Of a stretch of DNA of 64,000 nt, positions 46,801 to 59,283 are shown in pieces. This DNA is from Cristatella mucedo (taxonomy: Eukaryota > Bryozoa > Phylactolaemata > Cristatellidae). Where the stretch lies: the NCBI GenBank assembly GCA_009760855.2, contig WPIO01000057.1, positions 1,391,501 through 1,455,500 of the forward strand. The letters are read 5' to 3'. The translations under genes were made by a program, and so were the position numbers. The notes below the pieces were generated by a model. The model ran no database searches. It was not told where the DNA came from and worked only from the letters and a program-made list of their open reading frames with translations. Numbering within the stretch: position 1 is the first letter of the stretch; each line of letters begins with the position of its first letter.

Positions 46801-49428
46801 TGATGAAAAGGGAAGGGTTTTGCAATCATTTTGGTTTTTTAAACGGTCTCTTTTTCACATGTTAAAACGAACAATTTCAATTTGATTTATTTGCTGTGCG
46901 TAAATGCAAATCAAAATTTCAATTGCCTATTGCGGCCTTTTGTTACTTCATTACTCGAGTGAGCACATACTTAATACAAAAAGCAATGCCAGAATCTGCT
47001 TAGGCTGTACTTCCGTCGCTACCGTTCAAATAGCACCTTGATTGACTTTAGGTTCGCATAGGCGCCATACAAAACGACATGTTTATTTCATATTTTTTGT
47101 TTATTAAGCCTTAATGGTGTATGTGGTATCAAATTAGAAAAGCAAAAGATACCCATCTTTGACCAGCATGAAAAATGACGGTGTCTATCATTCCGAGGTA
47201 TAGCTTACTATTTTAACTTGGAGCTAGCAACATTTACTGATGCTTGAGTAGGTAAGAACTCAAAGCGCATGGGAACCAAGATGAAAAGTACAAAAAGCTA
47301 AGATAAAGCAAATGCGAAACGTATGCGTCTAGAGCTAATACTTCGAAGATTTACGGTCATTCACTACAGGCATTGAACGCCCTCAGATGCTAGTGAAAGT
47401 CTTTTGGTTCTTGTGCGTTAAGAGAACGATAACCATAACGTTGAAACTTAACATGAGAGATTGTGAGACGGATACATTCTGTAGGAGTGGGATGTGCTAG
47501 AGTCTTTTGAAATCAAAGGAAGTTGCATAGGTAGGTGAGGGCAAGCAAGTTAGGCTAACCATAACCCGGATGAATCATCTACAATGTGGCACAAATACTA
47601 TTTCCTTCAGTGTGATTCCAAGCGCCTGTTTGTGGCTATTGGCAAGCCAATCTTTTCGCAGGAATCGAATTATACGTAAACAGCAAACCGGAATTACTCC
47701 TGAGCACGATTGGGAATTAGATACGCAGTCCAGTGTCATTTCGTTTGTACTTGGAAGGTGGATTTAGTTCAAACACAGCGTGGCCCAGCCGCCGGACCGG
47801 ACCGCTGAGTGCCATTTGCATGAGAACGAGGAGGCGCGAAAGAGTACGAAATTTGGAGTGTGCGGCCTACATTTGAAAAGGCAACAATGGGTGACACTTC
47901 AGAAATTCGGGATCACACGCGCTAAAATACTAGTGAGAAAAGAAGACGCCCATCCCTGCCTTTGAAGATGATCAGGGACTGCGGTAAGGTGATCAGTGGC
48001 ATAATCTTAGCCGTCCAAATAAATTTCAGATGGGGCGCACACGATGCGAAGTGAAGGTGTCCACGTGGCGGGAGGATCGCTCATGAAGCGGCACGATTCA
48101 GCCATAGAGCGGGCATCCTTGGCTATCCAATATCTTGAGCGAGTGAGAAATCACAGGAGCAGGATCTTTGAGACCGCGCATAGCCAAAAGTACCTGATAT
48201 TCACATCGAAAAGAAAGGACTCCTTTGGTCAGCCTCATCTCACCTACAAGCACCTTCTTCACGTCAAGTTGGCTAAATGAGGTCTTTACCAAAGCTATGC
48301 GCAAAGCAGCTTGTGAAGCCATAGTTCTATTCAAAACGATCTATCAGTCTTGCACAACAAGTTCTCTCACTCTCAATACGGCTGCTCAGCCATCGCGTTA
48401 CGATGCTCTACGACTAGGGAACATGCACGTGGCAGTTGAACCTGGATTACGAACCATGAGCTCGGCGGCTGTATTAGAACTGCGCCGCTTTGATTAGCCG
48501 ATGCTTATGAGCAGCACGATTTATGATTTCGCATTCGCGAGATTATTGCTTGGCTTACGACCTAGCCAATGTATAAAGCAGGGGTTTGACCATAACCGCT
48601 CTGTTAGAGTCGCGGTCTGCCGGTCAGTGAGTCCTAGCACCTAGCGTTAGTGCTATAAGCATGTGAGTGAGTCTGCTGGAAGTTACTTGTCATATCAGCC
48701 ATAATATGTAAGATATTGTTGTCGTTTTTCTAATAAGATACTTAGGTAGGGCAGCGTGCAGGGTTTTGAGCACTGCGTCATTTGTTTGACGTATTCCGAG
48801 CTTCAGGTCTTCGCACGTTGCGAGCGTTGTGCCTTTACCCTAAGTAATGTGTGTTGAGAAGTCATAATAAAGCATGCTAAGCCTAACCAAATAACCTATC
48901 AAATTTCAACTCATATGTAATGTCCCAGGTTATGGTGTTCGCCTTTAAATGCCGGGGTCGACTTCATTGTTTTTGATTGCCGACGTCATGAGCTTGTGCT
49001 CCGTGGCGCGTGAGAATCCCCGGAACGTAGATACGATTCTCTGCGGTACTACGCACACGTCTTATATTTATTTTGGCTGAGAAAATGTTTAGGAAAGTGC
49101 AATAATTTTTTTTGTTATTGCCATTGCTAGTTTACTATTTCCTACAGCGAAAAACATCTAGCTTACTATTGCCAAGCCCCAAGATGATAATCTAAAGCTT
49201 GGCTGCTGGCCTGCGAAAATTAAATACCGGATTGGCTACTGACTTTGAAGTAAAAACCAATTCTGCAAGTGTAATTATCTTCAATAACTAATATTATCAA
49301 TAAGTATTAAATTATTTCTAATATATACTATAAATTATAAATTTAGGCTGTACAAAGCCGAGTCCAATGAATATCGCGATATATGTAAGGTGTAAACAAG
49401 ATTATTGTATGACACTCGACTTGGCAAG
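46801..49428. other. Intergenic upstream of makorin; unassigned frames
   Basis: 46801-47560 is AT-rich without features. 47770-48500 is GC-richer and holds overlapping frames on both strands (plus strand 47780-47965, 48044-48280 and 48225-48497; minus strand 48098-48334). None matches a family I know, and I cannot pick a coding strand. An old transposon or exons of an unknown gene are both possible. Confidence 0.35.
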
Positions 49429-49435
49429 TATATAA
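49429..49435 (+). promoter_or_regulatory. TATA-like box before the makorin start codon
   Basis: TATATAA lies 38 bp upstream of the ATG. With normal spacing, transcription would start about 10-15 bp before the ATG, giving a very short leader. This is inferred from position only; an upstream non-coding exon is also possible. Confidence 0.3.
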
Positions 49436-49472
49436 CGGGTACGGACTTTGGCGGCCTTCCCACATTCCCACC

Positions 49473-49507
49473 ATGGCGCATTCCGGAGTGTCTGACTCTG
49501 TATGCCG
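49473..49507 (+). CDS. MKRN: Makorin exon 1 (start codon)
   Basis: ATG in a strong context (CCACCATGG) opens a short exon reading MAHSGVSDSVC plus two bases of an Arg codon, then the donor GTACGT. The final Cys is the first ligand of zinc finger 1. The split CG+T codon is completed by exon 2 to give C-R-Y-F, the usual start of a makorin finger. The very short N-terminus before the first finger is typical of the family, and the start is fixed by this splice. Confidence 0.87.
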
Positions 49508-49624
49508 GTACGTACTGTTTCTGGCTTAAGCTTGGGCTACTTGAGGTCGTCGGCTAAGCGTTTCTCTCGGTAGCCTTTGGGAAAGATCGGTATTTGTACG
49601 TGCTAATACTAGATCGAATACGTT

Positions 49625-49892
49625 CATAAGTAGTAGCAGTTCAGTGTGGAACTGTTCTCTTTCTTATCCTTGTCAGCGGTCCCGAGCGGCTACTTCCTTG
49701 CTGCTCACTACCTCACCTGCTCTCCTGACTCTGCAATGCTTCCCACGTTCTCTTTGTTGCGTGAGACGAAGTCTGTTGGCTACCGAATGCGTACCGAAAG
49801 CCGCTTAGGCTGTGAGTGCGCTATACAAAACTCTCCTGCGTAACACCCACATGGTTTTTATGACTTTGTGGAGTTACAGACGGAGATACATT
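49625..49892 (+). mobile_element. LINE family B, 3' end in makorin intron 1
   Basis: Reads CSPDSAMLPTFSLLRETKS, GYRMRTESRLGCECAIQNSPA-type end (in two parts), stop, UTR and ACATT tail start. It inserted in sense orientation in the 689-bp intron. Its C-terminal frame is open, so it is fairly young. Confidence 0.92.
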
Positions 49893-50196
49893 GTCTCGAC
49901 CACTCAGCTGCCGCTTCGCCACAAAGTGCTTGCCTCAGGTTATTATCAGCTTTTCCATTCTTCAAATGAACTTACTTGACACAGATAAAATTCACGCTAA
50001 CTTGAGTAAAATGCACAGGCCCTAACCGGTATATAGCGACGTCAATACAATGTTGTCATGCTTCAGCCACGCAGTAGCCGACGGTTGGCATGCGTTTCCG
50101 TGGCGAAACAGAAGGCTTCGTTAGCGAATTCGGGTAAATGCTGTTTTGCTTACTCCACAAGACTGCTTGTGGCACGTGATTTTGGTTCGTTTTCAG

Positions 50197-50337
50197 TTAC
50201 TTCAGCAGAGGCTATTGTCGAAATGGCAACTGGTGCTCGGACCTGCACGTACAGGATGACTCCAAACCGCCTAAGAATCCTCAACGAGTCTGCCATTACT
50301 TTCAGAAGGGAAGCAGTCGATTTGGAGCTCGACGCAG
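50197..50337 (+). CDS. MKRN: Makorin exon 2: C3H finger 1 and most of finger 2
   Basis: Acceptor TTTTCAG ends at 50196. The frame reads YFSRGYC, RNGNWC, SDLH, completing finger 1 as C-x7-C-x5-C-x3-H with the Cys of exon 1. After a charged linker (VQDDSKPPKNPQR) finger 2 begins with VCHYFQKGSSRFGARR. By alignment with makorin fingers, the second ligand is Ser (AGT, one change from TGT) and the third is Arg (CGC, one change from TGC). The fourth ligand, His, is in exon 3. Finger 2 therefore probably does not bind zinc normally. The donor is GTTAGA in phase 2. The longer frame from 50058 in another phase is accidental. Confidence 0.88.
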
Positions 50338-50549
50338 GTTAGACGCGGAGCTGGTAAACTCTAGTGCTCTGTCCAGCGATGTCCATGAGCTTCGGTTCTG
50401 CAAAATTCTCAAAAATTGTTTGCTTGTTCCGACGTTGCATCATATTGCTCATTTATGAGGACAGCTTTCTTCCCATTGAGCAGACTCCCATTACTTAGAT
50501 GTTTGACGTTAGAGTCATAGTTCCAAGAATGGCTTGTTTGTCCCAACAG

Positions 50550-50728
50550 GTCGGAGCACCCTTCGTCTGTAAATCAGACGAGAGTCACGGGTGGCCTTTA
50601 CGATGATCTAAGGTCAAACTTCTTTATTCCACCCACGAAAAAACCTGCTCCATCGAGAATTCCGAATTCATTGCCAGATCCAGGTAGAGCGGCGAGCTCG
50701 TTGGCAGATAGTGATGCATTGTATCAAG
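50550..50728 (+). CDS. MKRN: Makorin exon 3: end of finger 2 and linker
   Basis: Acceptor CCCAACAG ends at 50549. The first base completes an Arg codon, then SEH supplies the final His of finger 2. The linker is rich in Ser, Pro and Asn and includes GGLYDDLRSNFFIPP, PSRIPNSLPDPG and SLADSDALYQ. FxP in an acidic context recalls the PABP-binding (PAM2-like) segment found between fingers in some makorins, but the match is weak. It ends in phase 1 at GTATGC. Confidence 0.82.
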
Positions 50729-52851
50729 GTATGCCTGTAATCCATTCACTGTCTCAATTCGTGAATTTTTGCCTATTTGGACTCAGGCTTTACCCGACGG
50801 GTAAAGTTGACCTGTATTTAGCTTACATTTTATCCAGGTGTATGTGCATGAAATAATCCATTAAGTTTTTTGGCCACCTCTAGGGATTCGGATTAAAATT
50901 ATTTGCATTTTCGCCGAGGATCCGAATGCCGTCGAAGAAATGCAATTAGTTGTCATGCTACTTTACGCCTTATTAAATGTATTGGTGAATTGCTTTACCG
51001 AGAAGGTATCATTCAAGTTTTTTCATGTGCTGTCTGCTGGATCTGCGATTCTTCCTGTACAGTATCTATTTTCTTTTTGAATACGTGCAACGTGAGCCTA
51101 AGTAGCAAGCCGACGTGGTGGAGCTAAAGGTGTGCTTGAAATGTGGGTGCTGCGGAAAAGCTAAAACTGGATGGAAAACATTCACCTGCCACACAAAATA
51201 ATCGATATTGTTTTACACAACCAAACTAACAATAGAACGTTTGTTGGGAAAAGTTCTATAGCACAATGTACACTTAGATTATGTCTTAGCAAAACTTGTT
51301 CTTCGGCTTTATAGGCACAGATAATGTCGTATTTGTAGAGTTGAGAAAAAGGTATACTTATGGCTGAAAATATAAATTTATCAAATGTGAACTTTGGGAG
51401 TCAGTAATGTGGCTTTATTATCACATGCAATACAAATGTGTGACTAACTTCTCCATTTGGAGCGGTGGTCCAAATAACTGGCTTATCTCAAACGAAGGGT
51501 ATTATAGGTGCATCATGCATCCCTTCGTGACATCCCTGTGCAATCTTGGCAAGTTTTACTTTAAGAATGATCATCAAATAGAAATATTTCTTACTTAGTG
51601 AAGTCAGCCAACTTTTAGCTAAGGAAAACCACCGAATTTGGGTCACCTAATGCAAGAGTTATAAATCCAAACTAGTTGCTCACTAAGTCCACCGTGCTAG
51701 CACCACCCACTTCAAAGCATCTATGTATCTCGCATCTATAATCTTTAATTGCGATACTATGGTGATCGATCCCTTAGCTCAAAATCTCAAAACGTCGAAT
51801 CCGGTGACGCTCACTGAGTGCAGCAAATAACCATGCATCTTTAAAATCTCAGCAGTATGCTCGGTCTGTGTGGTATACATTTCAGTTTTTCATAGCATAG
51901 CAGACCACATCATAATGAATGTTGCGAGCTCGATAAAATAATTACAGATACCTCGTCTTGCCTCGAACTTTACTTTGGCATGGGATTAGAAAAATATGTT
52001 TGTGTGCGTTTTCATAGTTCTTACCGTCCAAATCACGAAGGCTTTGTTGTTTTCAGTTGCATTTCTTGTTAGACTGTTTACAAAAAAGATTTCGTCGTTC
52101 CCTTAGGATGCCATTCGGACTTCACATGCTGTTGCGTACGTTATCTGTATTATTATACAAGGTAATTGTTAGCATTGACCAAACTTTATGGTTTAAATTC
52201 CGCTGAAGAGCTCATAGGACCATTAAAATCCTATAGCAGAACCAAATTGATAATCTTCGTCTAGAATTTCTATTTGTTCCTCAGTGAATCAGTGAACTGC
52301 TATTCACTCCAATACCGACTTTCCTGGACCTCGATACAGCTCGTAAGAAAATTCTTGCCGACTCATCTTCGTGCAGGGTAGGGTGATTATGTTCACCAGA
52401 AGATTGATATGCAGGAGTTCATTCAGGCCCTGCAAATTACACAGACGAACCGCTAATTGCAATCCGATTAGATTGAACATCGGGGGAGATGCCTTACGTA
52501 TGGCAGCTAGCTCTTTGTAGTGCTTACTTTCTCATTCATCAGTTAATGCAGATACGTTACATGCAAGCGACACATCCGGATTATAAATATCTTCTCAAGT
52601 TTACTTTTGTTTCCAAGATCGTAACTAACTAATTAGCCAGGCACTGGCATTGTTCAATTAGTACTTGTCCGATCGTCTTCAATCCTTGTCGTGTGGGGTC
52701 ACGTTTCGTGCACTAGATAAGATACATTTTGAGTGCCACAAGGGTCCACTCTCGATACTTTGCTATTCATTGTTTTTACACAACCACTAGGAATATTTAT
52801 TGGGATAAATGGAATAGGCTGGCAATTTTATGCAGACGATCGTCAACTGTA
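50729..52851. other. First part of makorin intron 3, no elements recognised
   Basis: AT-rich, with only short frames. I searched for an additional linker exon (for example one carrying an EFVPG-type motif) and found none. Confidence 0.45.
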
Positions 52852-53640
52852 CATGTAATAATAATAATAATAATGCACTTAAAAAGCACCCACAGAGAAC
52901 TCAGTCTCTTTCTAGGTGCATTACATTTGCTGCAACGGGAAACGCGATTGAATGGTGAGTAACATCATGCTTGATAAACAACATGAATAACATGGTTAGG
53001 GGTGACATGCACAGGGTCAGCATGTAATGTGGTTAGTGGCCGCATGCACAGTGTTAGCACGCATGAGCACATGAAGGACGAATCACAGGGACCCACGAAA
53101 CGCTGTTCTAAATAAGTGTGTTTTAAAGTTCTTTTTAAATGCGGTCAAGTCAAGGAAAGTTCTGACGCAAGTCGGGAGGGAGTTCCAGGCTTTGGGAGCA
53201 CACGAACTAAATGCACGGTCTCCAAAGAATTTGAGGTTTGTACGATGTATTGGTAGACTGTTCGCTTCCGAAAAGCAGGTGGTACGATGCTTGGCCTGGC
53301 GGGGGAGTAAATCTTAGGGATAAGCTGGAGCCAATGAATGAAGTGACATAAAAGTGAGCGTCAACACTTTGAAGTCGATCCGTTGCTTGACTGGTAGCCA
53401 GTGCCGGTCGGCAAGAAGTAGTGTGATGTGGCAACTGTGACACTCACGACAGAAAACCCTAGCTGCAGAGCTTTGCACCAGCTGTAATCGCCTGATTACA
53501 CATGCCGGTAGGCCAGCAAGCAGTGAGTTTCAGAAGTCAAGACGGGATGTCACAAATGCATGGACCGACTTAGACGTCGTATTCTTATATAAACAAGCCC
53601 GAATTTTAGCAACATTATATAGCTGAAAGTCGGCAGACTA
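52852..53640 (-). mobile_element. LINE family A in makorin intron 3
   Basis: (ATT)n tail, reversed stem-loop, UTR and degraded C-terminal coding on the minus strand, antisense to the host gene. In this copy the stem arms read GCACC and GGTGC instead of GCGCC and GGCGC. Confidence 0.9.
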
Positions 53641-53644
53641 CTTG

Positions 53645-54630
53645 TCATGTACTTGTTCCACCAGAATCTGTAGCAGCGACTGACTGATAAACTGAACTCT
53701 TGCCTTCGATCCTGGATGTGAATAAATCTCCGTAAACTGAAAAGTTATGAAATGGAACTATTCATAGAAAACCCTAAGTATAAGACTTTGATTCGTGACA
53801 CGTTTGAACCCATAGACGTTTCTCTTCTAATCATGGGTGTCATCTTAGACAGCTGCCTAAATTTGGAAAACGTCGTTAAGAATACTGCATCCACATATAG
53901 CTGTCACGTCCGATCCAAATGTCAGATTAGAAACTGTCTTCAACGGTGGCTAGCAAAAAATTAACTATCTCATTGGTTATGTCTAAGCTAGATCATTGCA
54001 ATTCTCTTTTGACCGGGCTACCGTGAAAGCCACTAGGCTATTGAAGTTGGTGATAAATATGGCTGCACGGCTGAGTTACAAATTTAAGATTTTGGACCAC
54101 GTGTCTCCTTTACTGAAAAAGCTTGTAGGGCTGCCGACTGACCACAGAATACTGAGTAAACTTCTTGTGCTGACCAAGAAGGTTTGACATCGCATAGCTT
54201 CTTCATTCTTCGTCAAAATGCGGCAAACGTCTCAGACTCTTCGTGCAGTCAGATTCTTTATAAGCAATACATCAGCTGTTCTATTCCTTCTCTTAAAGAC
54301 GGCTTAAAAAACTATTGGCTACATAATCTTCGGATCTACCGTTCCTAGACTGTGGGACTCACTTCCACAAAGACATCCAACATCCTGCTGCAGACTATGG
54401 CAATCTATTCCAGCAGTTCTAAGCTGCTACTTATACGCTGCTTACTATCTCAACTGGTCTTTTGACTCAGCTAAGCTTCCCGCTTTCTATATTTTGCGTT
54501 AGATGAAGTCTGTTAGGAAAGTAAAGCATATTGAACTCTGCTTAAGCTTTGATGTGCTATGTGAAATTCGACTGCGTTGCAGCAACGTAGCCTATGCAGC
54601 TTGATGGAGCTACACACGAAGATAAAATAC
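53645..54630 (+). mobile_element. LINE family B, ancient copy
   Basis: A degraded reading with recognisable blocks: ILDSCLNLENVVKNTAST, IRNCLQRWLAKN, then MAARLSYKFKILDHVSPLL. The C-terminal part is full of indels. It abuts the 5' end of the family A copy on its left. Confidence 0.75.
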
Positions 54631-55467
54631 AGAGCTATAAAGCACTAAACAGACATATTTTGCCTCACATGTGTCGCCCAGAAGACAAAATACCTGCTGA
54701 CATGACCAGGTTGCAACAACCAGCAATTTAAACTGGCCAACTCTTTCCTGGTCCTACCTGACTAAAAAGCTATAGAGTATGTGATAATAACCCAAGTACC
54801 CGGGGCAATAAGTGATTAACCGAGATTGAAGAGTGTTCAGCATTCCCTCTTGAATAGCGAAGTTACGAAGAAAAGTTACGAAGGCAGAGGCATTTTGGGC
54901 AGCTTTACATTTGTGCACGACAAAGACAGTAAAATCCAACTTATATATACAATAAATTAAACCATCCGTTGATTACGGTAAACAAATTGGCTAGTTGTTT
55001 GATTAGAGCATGTGGAAGCCATTTCCATTACTCCTGAATGATGTATGGTGCTACATAACCCCAATTCATATTAAGTATTAAGTACATCTTCCTCGTTTTT
55101 TAAGGACTCTTGCAAGTCAAGTACCATCAAAAGTACTACTGCCTCAATCATGGTATAGAATGTATACATAAATTGCGTTTGAAGTTATAAAGGTAATGAT
55201 TTAAATACTATGAGATTTAACTACAATGAATGACTATGCTAATTCATAACATATATATAGTCTATTGCGGAACTTCATTTTAGAAGTTTAGGGTCAAGGG
55301 ACCCTGATGATAAGAAGCTGTCGCCCAAGCGTAGTTAGGTGTAGGGAACGTATTGTCTGGCAGCACACTGACGAATATACATACATGTACAATAGGCATA
55401 CAATCTCATTCATAATGTTAGGATTAATATGCTATCCTCTGTTAAAAGCAGTATAGTAGCACGGCAA
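54631..55467. other. Intronic spacer, nothing recognised
   Basis: AT-rich. No conserved frame. Confidence 0.45.
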
Positions 55468-56125
55468 CAATGCGATCAGGCGATTGCAGCTGGTGCAAAA
55501 CTCTGCGGCTTGGCTTGTCTGTCGTGAGCGTCGCAGTTGCCATGTCACACCACTTATCGCTAACCTGCACTGGCTACCAGTCAAGCAACGGATTGACTTC
55601 AAGGTTTTGTCGCTCACTTTTAGGTCCCTTCATTCTATGGCTCCAGCCTATCTGTCAGATATACTACCCCATCAGGCCAAGCATCGTACCACCCGCTTTT
55701 CGGAATCCAACAGTCTAGAAATACCTCATAAAAACCTTAAATCCTTTGGAGACCGTGCATTTAGTTCATATGCTCCCAAAGCCTGGAACTTCCTCCCGAC
55801 CTGCGTCAGAACATCCCCTGACCTGACCACATTTAAAAGGAACCTAAAAACACACCTATTTAGGACAGCATTTAGTGGGTCCCTGTGATTCGTCCTTCAT
55901 GTGCTTATGCGTGCTGACACTGTGCATGCTGCCACTAACCACATTTGCATGCTGACCCTGTGCATGTCACCCCTAACCATATTATTCATTTCGTCTGTTT
56001 TTCAAGCATGATTTTACTTACCATTCAATTGCATTTCACTTTACAGCAAATGTAAAGCGCCTAGAGAGAGATTAAGTTCTCTGAGGGCGCTTTATCAAGT
56101 GAATTATTATTATTATTATTATTAA
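55468..56125 (+). mobile_element. LINE family A, well-preserved 3' end
   Basis: 55484-55888 is open for 134 codons with the complete C-terminal block and FRTAFSGSL stop. The UTR, intact stem-loop and (ATT)n tail follow. It is nearly identical by eye to the copy at position 1, so it is a recent insertion. Confidence 0.93.
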
Positions 56126-56867
56126 TGAACCCATAGCTGTCGCACTTTGCCTTATTCATTTATGGTTAAATTGTTTTAGGTCTTTAAAATAGTGCCAAAG
56201 TACTTTCTTGAAATATTTTAACTCAATTTCGTGCGAAAATGTAGAAATTTGCTCTTGTATGCCATATATCCCAAGCACCACTCTTCCGGAATCCGCTGTA
56301 GTTTAGTTGGGATTAGAGCTTTTTATCATATCAGTCTGGTCATCAGTGTTGCCTTCTGGGCCCCTCGTCGACATATGATTACTCTAGAAGTTGAATTTTA
56401 TTGTTTTCTTAAATATTTCGTTCCAGTTAGTAGCTCTCACTGTCTAAAATAGCCAAGGAAAGATTGCATTTTTTATAACTGTGAAATCTCCAGCAAATAT
56501 CCTCCTCTCAGCTAGATACTAGCTCTGACAGTGGGCCATAAATAAGAATCGCTGAAAGACATTTACCTTAAAAAATACTTTTTTTTATTTCTGTGGAAGT
56601 AGAACTCAAACACATCAAGGTTGCATAAGGCCACATATTTTGAGGAAAAGATCGTTTGCGTTGCAAATAATACCACACCTGAGCTGCAAAGCTGCTTTTC
56701 AGCACCAGCAGATTGTTGTTGGATCAAAATTGAAGTGTGTAAACATGGATCATCCTAATATTACCTAACGGTAACTATCTAGTTAGGCAACCTAATGCAG
56801 AGCTTCAATTTTTCTGAGGAAAGCTTGAATCTCCTGCTGACTACCAGTATATTAAAATAGAAATAAT
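56126..56867. other. Intronic spacer, nothing recognised
   Basis: AT-rich. The short plus-strand frame at 56231-56452 shows no family resemblance. Confidence 0.45.
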
Positions 56868-58190
56868 AATTATACACTTGATGAAGCGCCCTCAGAGAAC
56901 TCAATCTCGTTCTAGGCGCTTTACGTTTGCTACAAAGGAAACACGATCGGATGGTTATTGGTAGCATCCTCAATAGATATCAAGAATAATATGGTAAGAG
57001 GTGACATGTGCAGGGTCAGCATGCAAGTATGGTTAGTGGCAGCATGCACAGTGGCAGCATGCATCAGCACACGAAAGACGAATCGCAGGGACTCACTAAA
57101 TGCTGGACAAACTGGTCCGTTTTTAGTTTCTTTTAAAAGGTCAATTACGTATGTTTTAACAGAAGTCGGGAGTGAGTTCCTGGCTTTGTGAGAGTACGAA
57201 CCAAAGCACAGTCTAAAAAGGATTAGCGGTTTGTACGAGGCATAGGTAAACAGTTACGTTCAGAAAAGCAGGTGGTACGATGCCTAGCCTGGTGGAGAAG
57301 AAATCTGATAGGTAGGCTGGAGCCAAAGAATGAAGGGGCGTAAAAGCCAGCGACAAAACCTAGAATTTGATGCGTTTCTTGACTGGTAGCCAGTGCTGGT
57401 CGGCGAGAAGTGGTGTGATATGGCAACTGTGACCGTCACGACAGACAAGCCTAGCTACAGAGTTTCGCACCAACTGTGAGCGCCTGATTGCAAAGGCTGG
57501 TAGACCAGTAAGCAGTGAGTTACTGAAGTCAAGACGGGATATCATAAACGTATGGACCAACTTACAGGTGGTATCCCTGTCTGAGAAAGGCCGAATTTTA
57601 GCAATGTTCTGTAGCTGAAAGTAGGCAAACTTGATTTCGGAGCTGATGTGGTCGTCTTTCGAAAGGTCACTTTTTAACCTGAAACCTAGATTTTTCCAGT
57701 GTCCATGCTAGAAATGCTGACAGAGCCTATTGTAAGCGTTAGCCTTTCCAATTTCCGAATCGCATTAGGTTTCCCTATAAATAGCAAACTGATTTTTATC
57801 ATCATTCAATTTAAAAAAAAATTGCTGACATGCATGTGCGAATGTCATCACTACACGTAGCAAGGAAGTTAAGTGAATTCGATGTGCTCGAAGGCTGGGA
57901 AGGATCAAAGCAAACTTACAACTGAGTGTCATCCGCATAGACGTGAAAGCCTAGATTGTGCTTGGCATTTATATCGGCAAGAGGAAGAGTATAAATAGTG
58001 AAATAAACAGGACCAAGCACGGAGGTCTGAGTTATGTCATGTTTCAGAGGTTTGCTGTGATTATCAGCTAGATCATCGTAGGGATTACTTGGTAAGCAGC
58101 TATCCTGGGAGCGGTTGAGAGAAGGGTTGATCGTCGAGATAAGCATCTTTGGATTGTGCATATGTAATTCAACAACGTTGTTATAGAAGC
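56868..58190 (-). mobile_element. LINE family A, long degraded copy
   Basis: Tail, stem-loop and UTR at the left, then minus-strand C-terminus (MVHTFMISRLDFSNSLLTG, LQLV-like block) and RT core at 57916-58161 (VLGPVYFTIYTLPLADINAK, then FHVYADDTQL). Broken by stops. Confidence 0.88.
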
Positions 58191-58194
58191 TAGA

Positions 58195-58300
58195 CTCTGC
58201 CCTTGCTAGGATCGCTTGGTACGATTAGTCTAGTCCTATTGTGCCTGTCGATGGGCAGTCAGTCCTGATTTTTTGTATGCTTTTTCAAGCTATCCCTTAG
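58195..58300 (+). repeat. Third copy of a block from the duplicated unit
   Basis: TGCTAGGATC..TCGGTACGAT.. followed by TGCC.GTCGA..GGCAGTC.GT.CTGA matches the blocks at 27805-27885 and 31828-31905. It lies between a LINE and SINE1. Confidence 0.6.
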
Positions 58301-58304
58301 ACAT

Positions 58305-58467
58305 GGCTAGTTTCTCTAGGTTAGGCGGTTGCTTTTCACGACCTTGGCGCCGAGGTCGTGGGTTCGAATCCTGTGAGGGGCGATCCTTTATCGCCACTGC
58401 AAGCGGTGGTGATAGCCGTAAACGATCTTCTGTTGCTGTTGTCAAAAAGAGGCTGTTAAATCAGCCA
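58305..58467 (+). mobile_element. SINE1, nearly full length
   Basis: Palindrome, perfect B box GGTTCGAATCC, body and AAGAGGCTGTTAAATCAGC tail. The A box region is altered (TTTCTCTAGG). Confidence 0.9.
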
Positions 58468-59089
58468 GCAGTTCTTTTAGTTTAATTTCTGTGGTATACC
58501 ATGGGCCATCTGGGCGATAGCACAGTGTGCAACTAGCCAGATGTGCAAAATCACCGAGCTCGTCAGCCATACCGAACAATACCGAATAAATAGGTACTCA
58601 GCTCGCAGTTCCTGCAAAACGAGTGGCGTCCAAGTTGGTGGCCCGGCCACTGCGGCGAATCTGGGGCACTTTTCGTTGTTAAAGTATAATTCACTATTTT
58701 TTTAACCCAGAATTCACTATTCTTAGCAGCAACAGTAAAATTTAGAAATGCACTTAAACTACGATAACGAAGAGATAATAGGAGCCGCCATATCTAACGT
58801 CATCAACGGCTTGGGAGTCCCAGCTGCCCGAAGCCATAATCGTTTAGATGTCCATAAGCACATACTTTCTTACACGCTACTGAGAAACAAAAAAAAGATT
58901 AGCTTTAAACACGTCTTAACTTTATCGGTTCTCGATATGAGCCCGATCGTGGTAACCTGAGTGGCCATGGTAACCCGATTGAAAGCTGACTACAATAACT
59001 ACCCGACTATTGATCAAAATTGCATGCAAATAGGCCTACAATGTTGAGCTCATCGAGTTTCATTCGTCAGCAGAAAGACAACGAAGATT
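58468..59089. other. Intronic spacer; one 70-codon frame
   Basis: The plus-strand frame at 58748-58960 begins MHLNYDNEEIIGAAISNVI. It has no recognised relatives and no splice support. Left unassigned. Confidence 0.35.
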
Positions 59090-59095
59090 TTTATT
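59090..59095 (-). terminator. Poly(A) signal of the antisense two-exon gene
   Basis: AATAAA on the minus strand, about 190 bp beyond the stop codon at 59284-59286. Confidence 0.65.
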
Positions 59096-59283
59096 ATGCA
59101 GGTGCATAGCAGCTGACCGGATTTAGGGCAAGGATCCAGGGCTCGGTCGCAAAAATTGAGCCTATTTTTTTGAGAAATAGCTCAAGATCGGTGGCTGATT
59201 TGGGACAACCACTGGCGTCTTCTTCGGGTGACTCACAGAGCTCATCTGAATGCCCGGAGCAGCCCTCTGCACTGATGCTTTTT

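Noticed and set aside
50058-50342. 94-codon plus-strand frame as an independent gene
   Set aside because: It overlaps makorin exon 2 in a different frame; the zinc-finger frame with matching splice phases explains the sequence.
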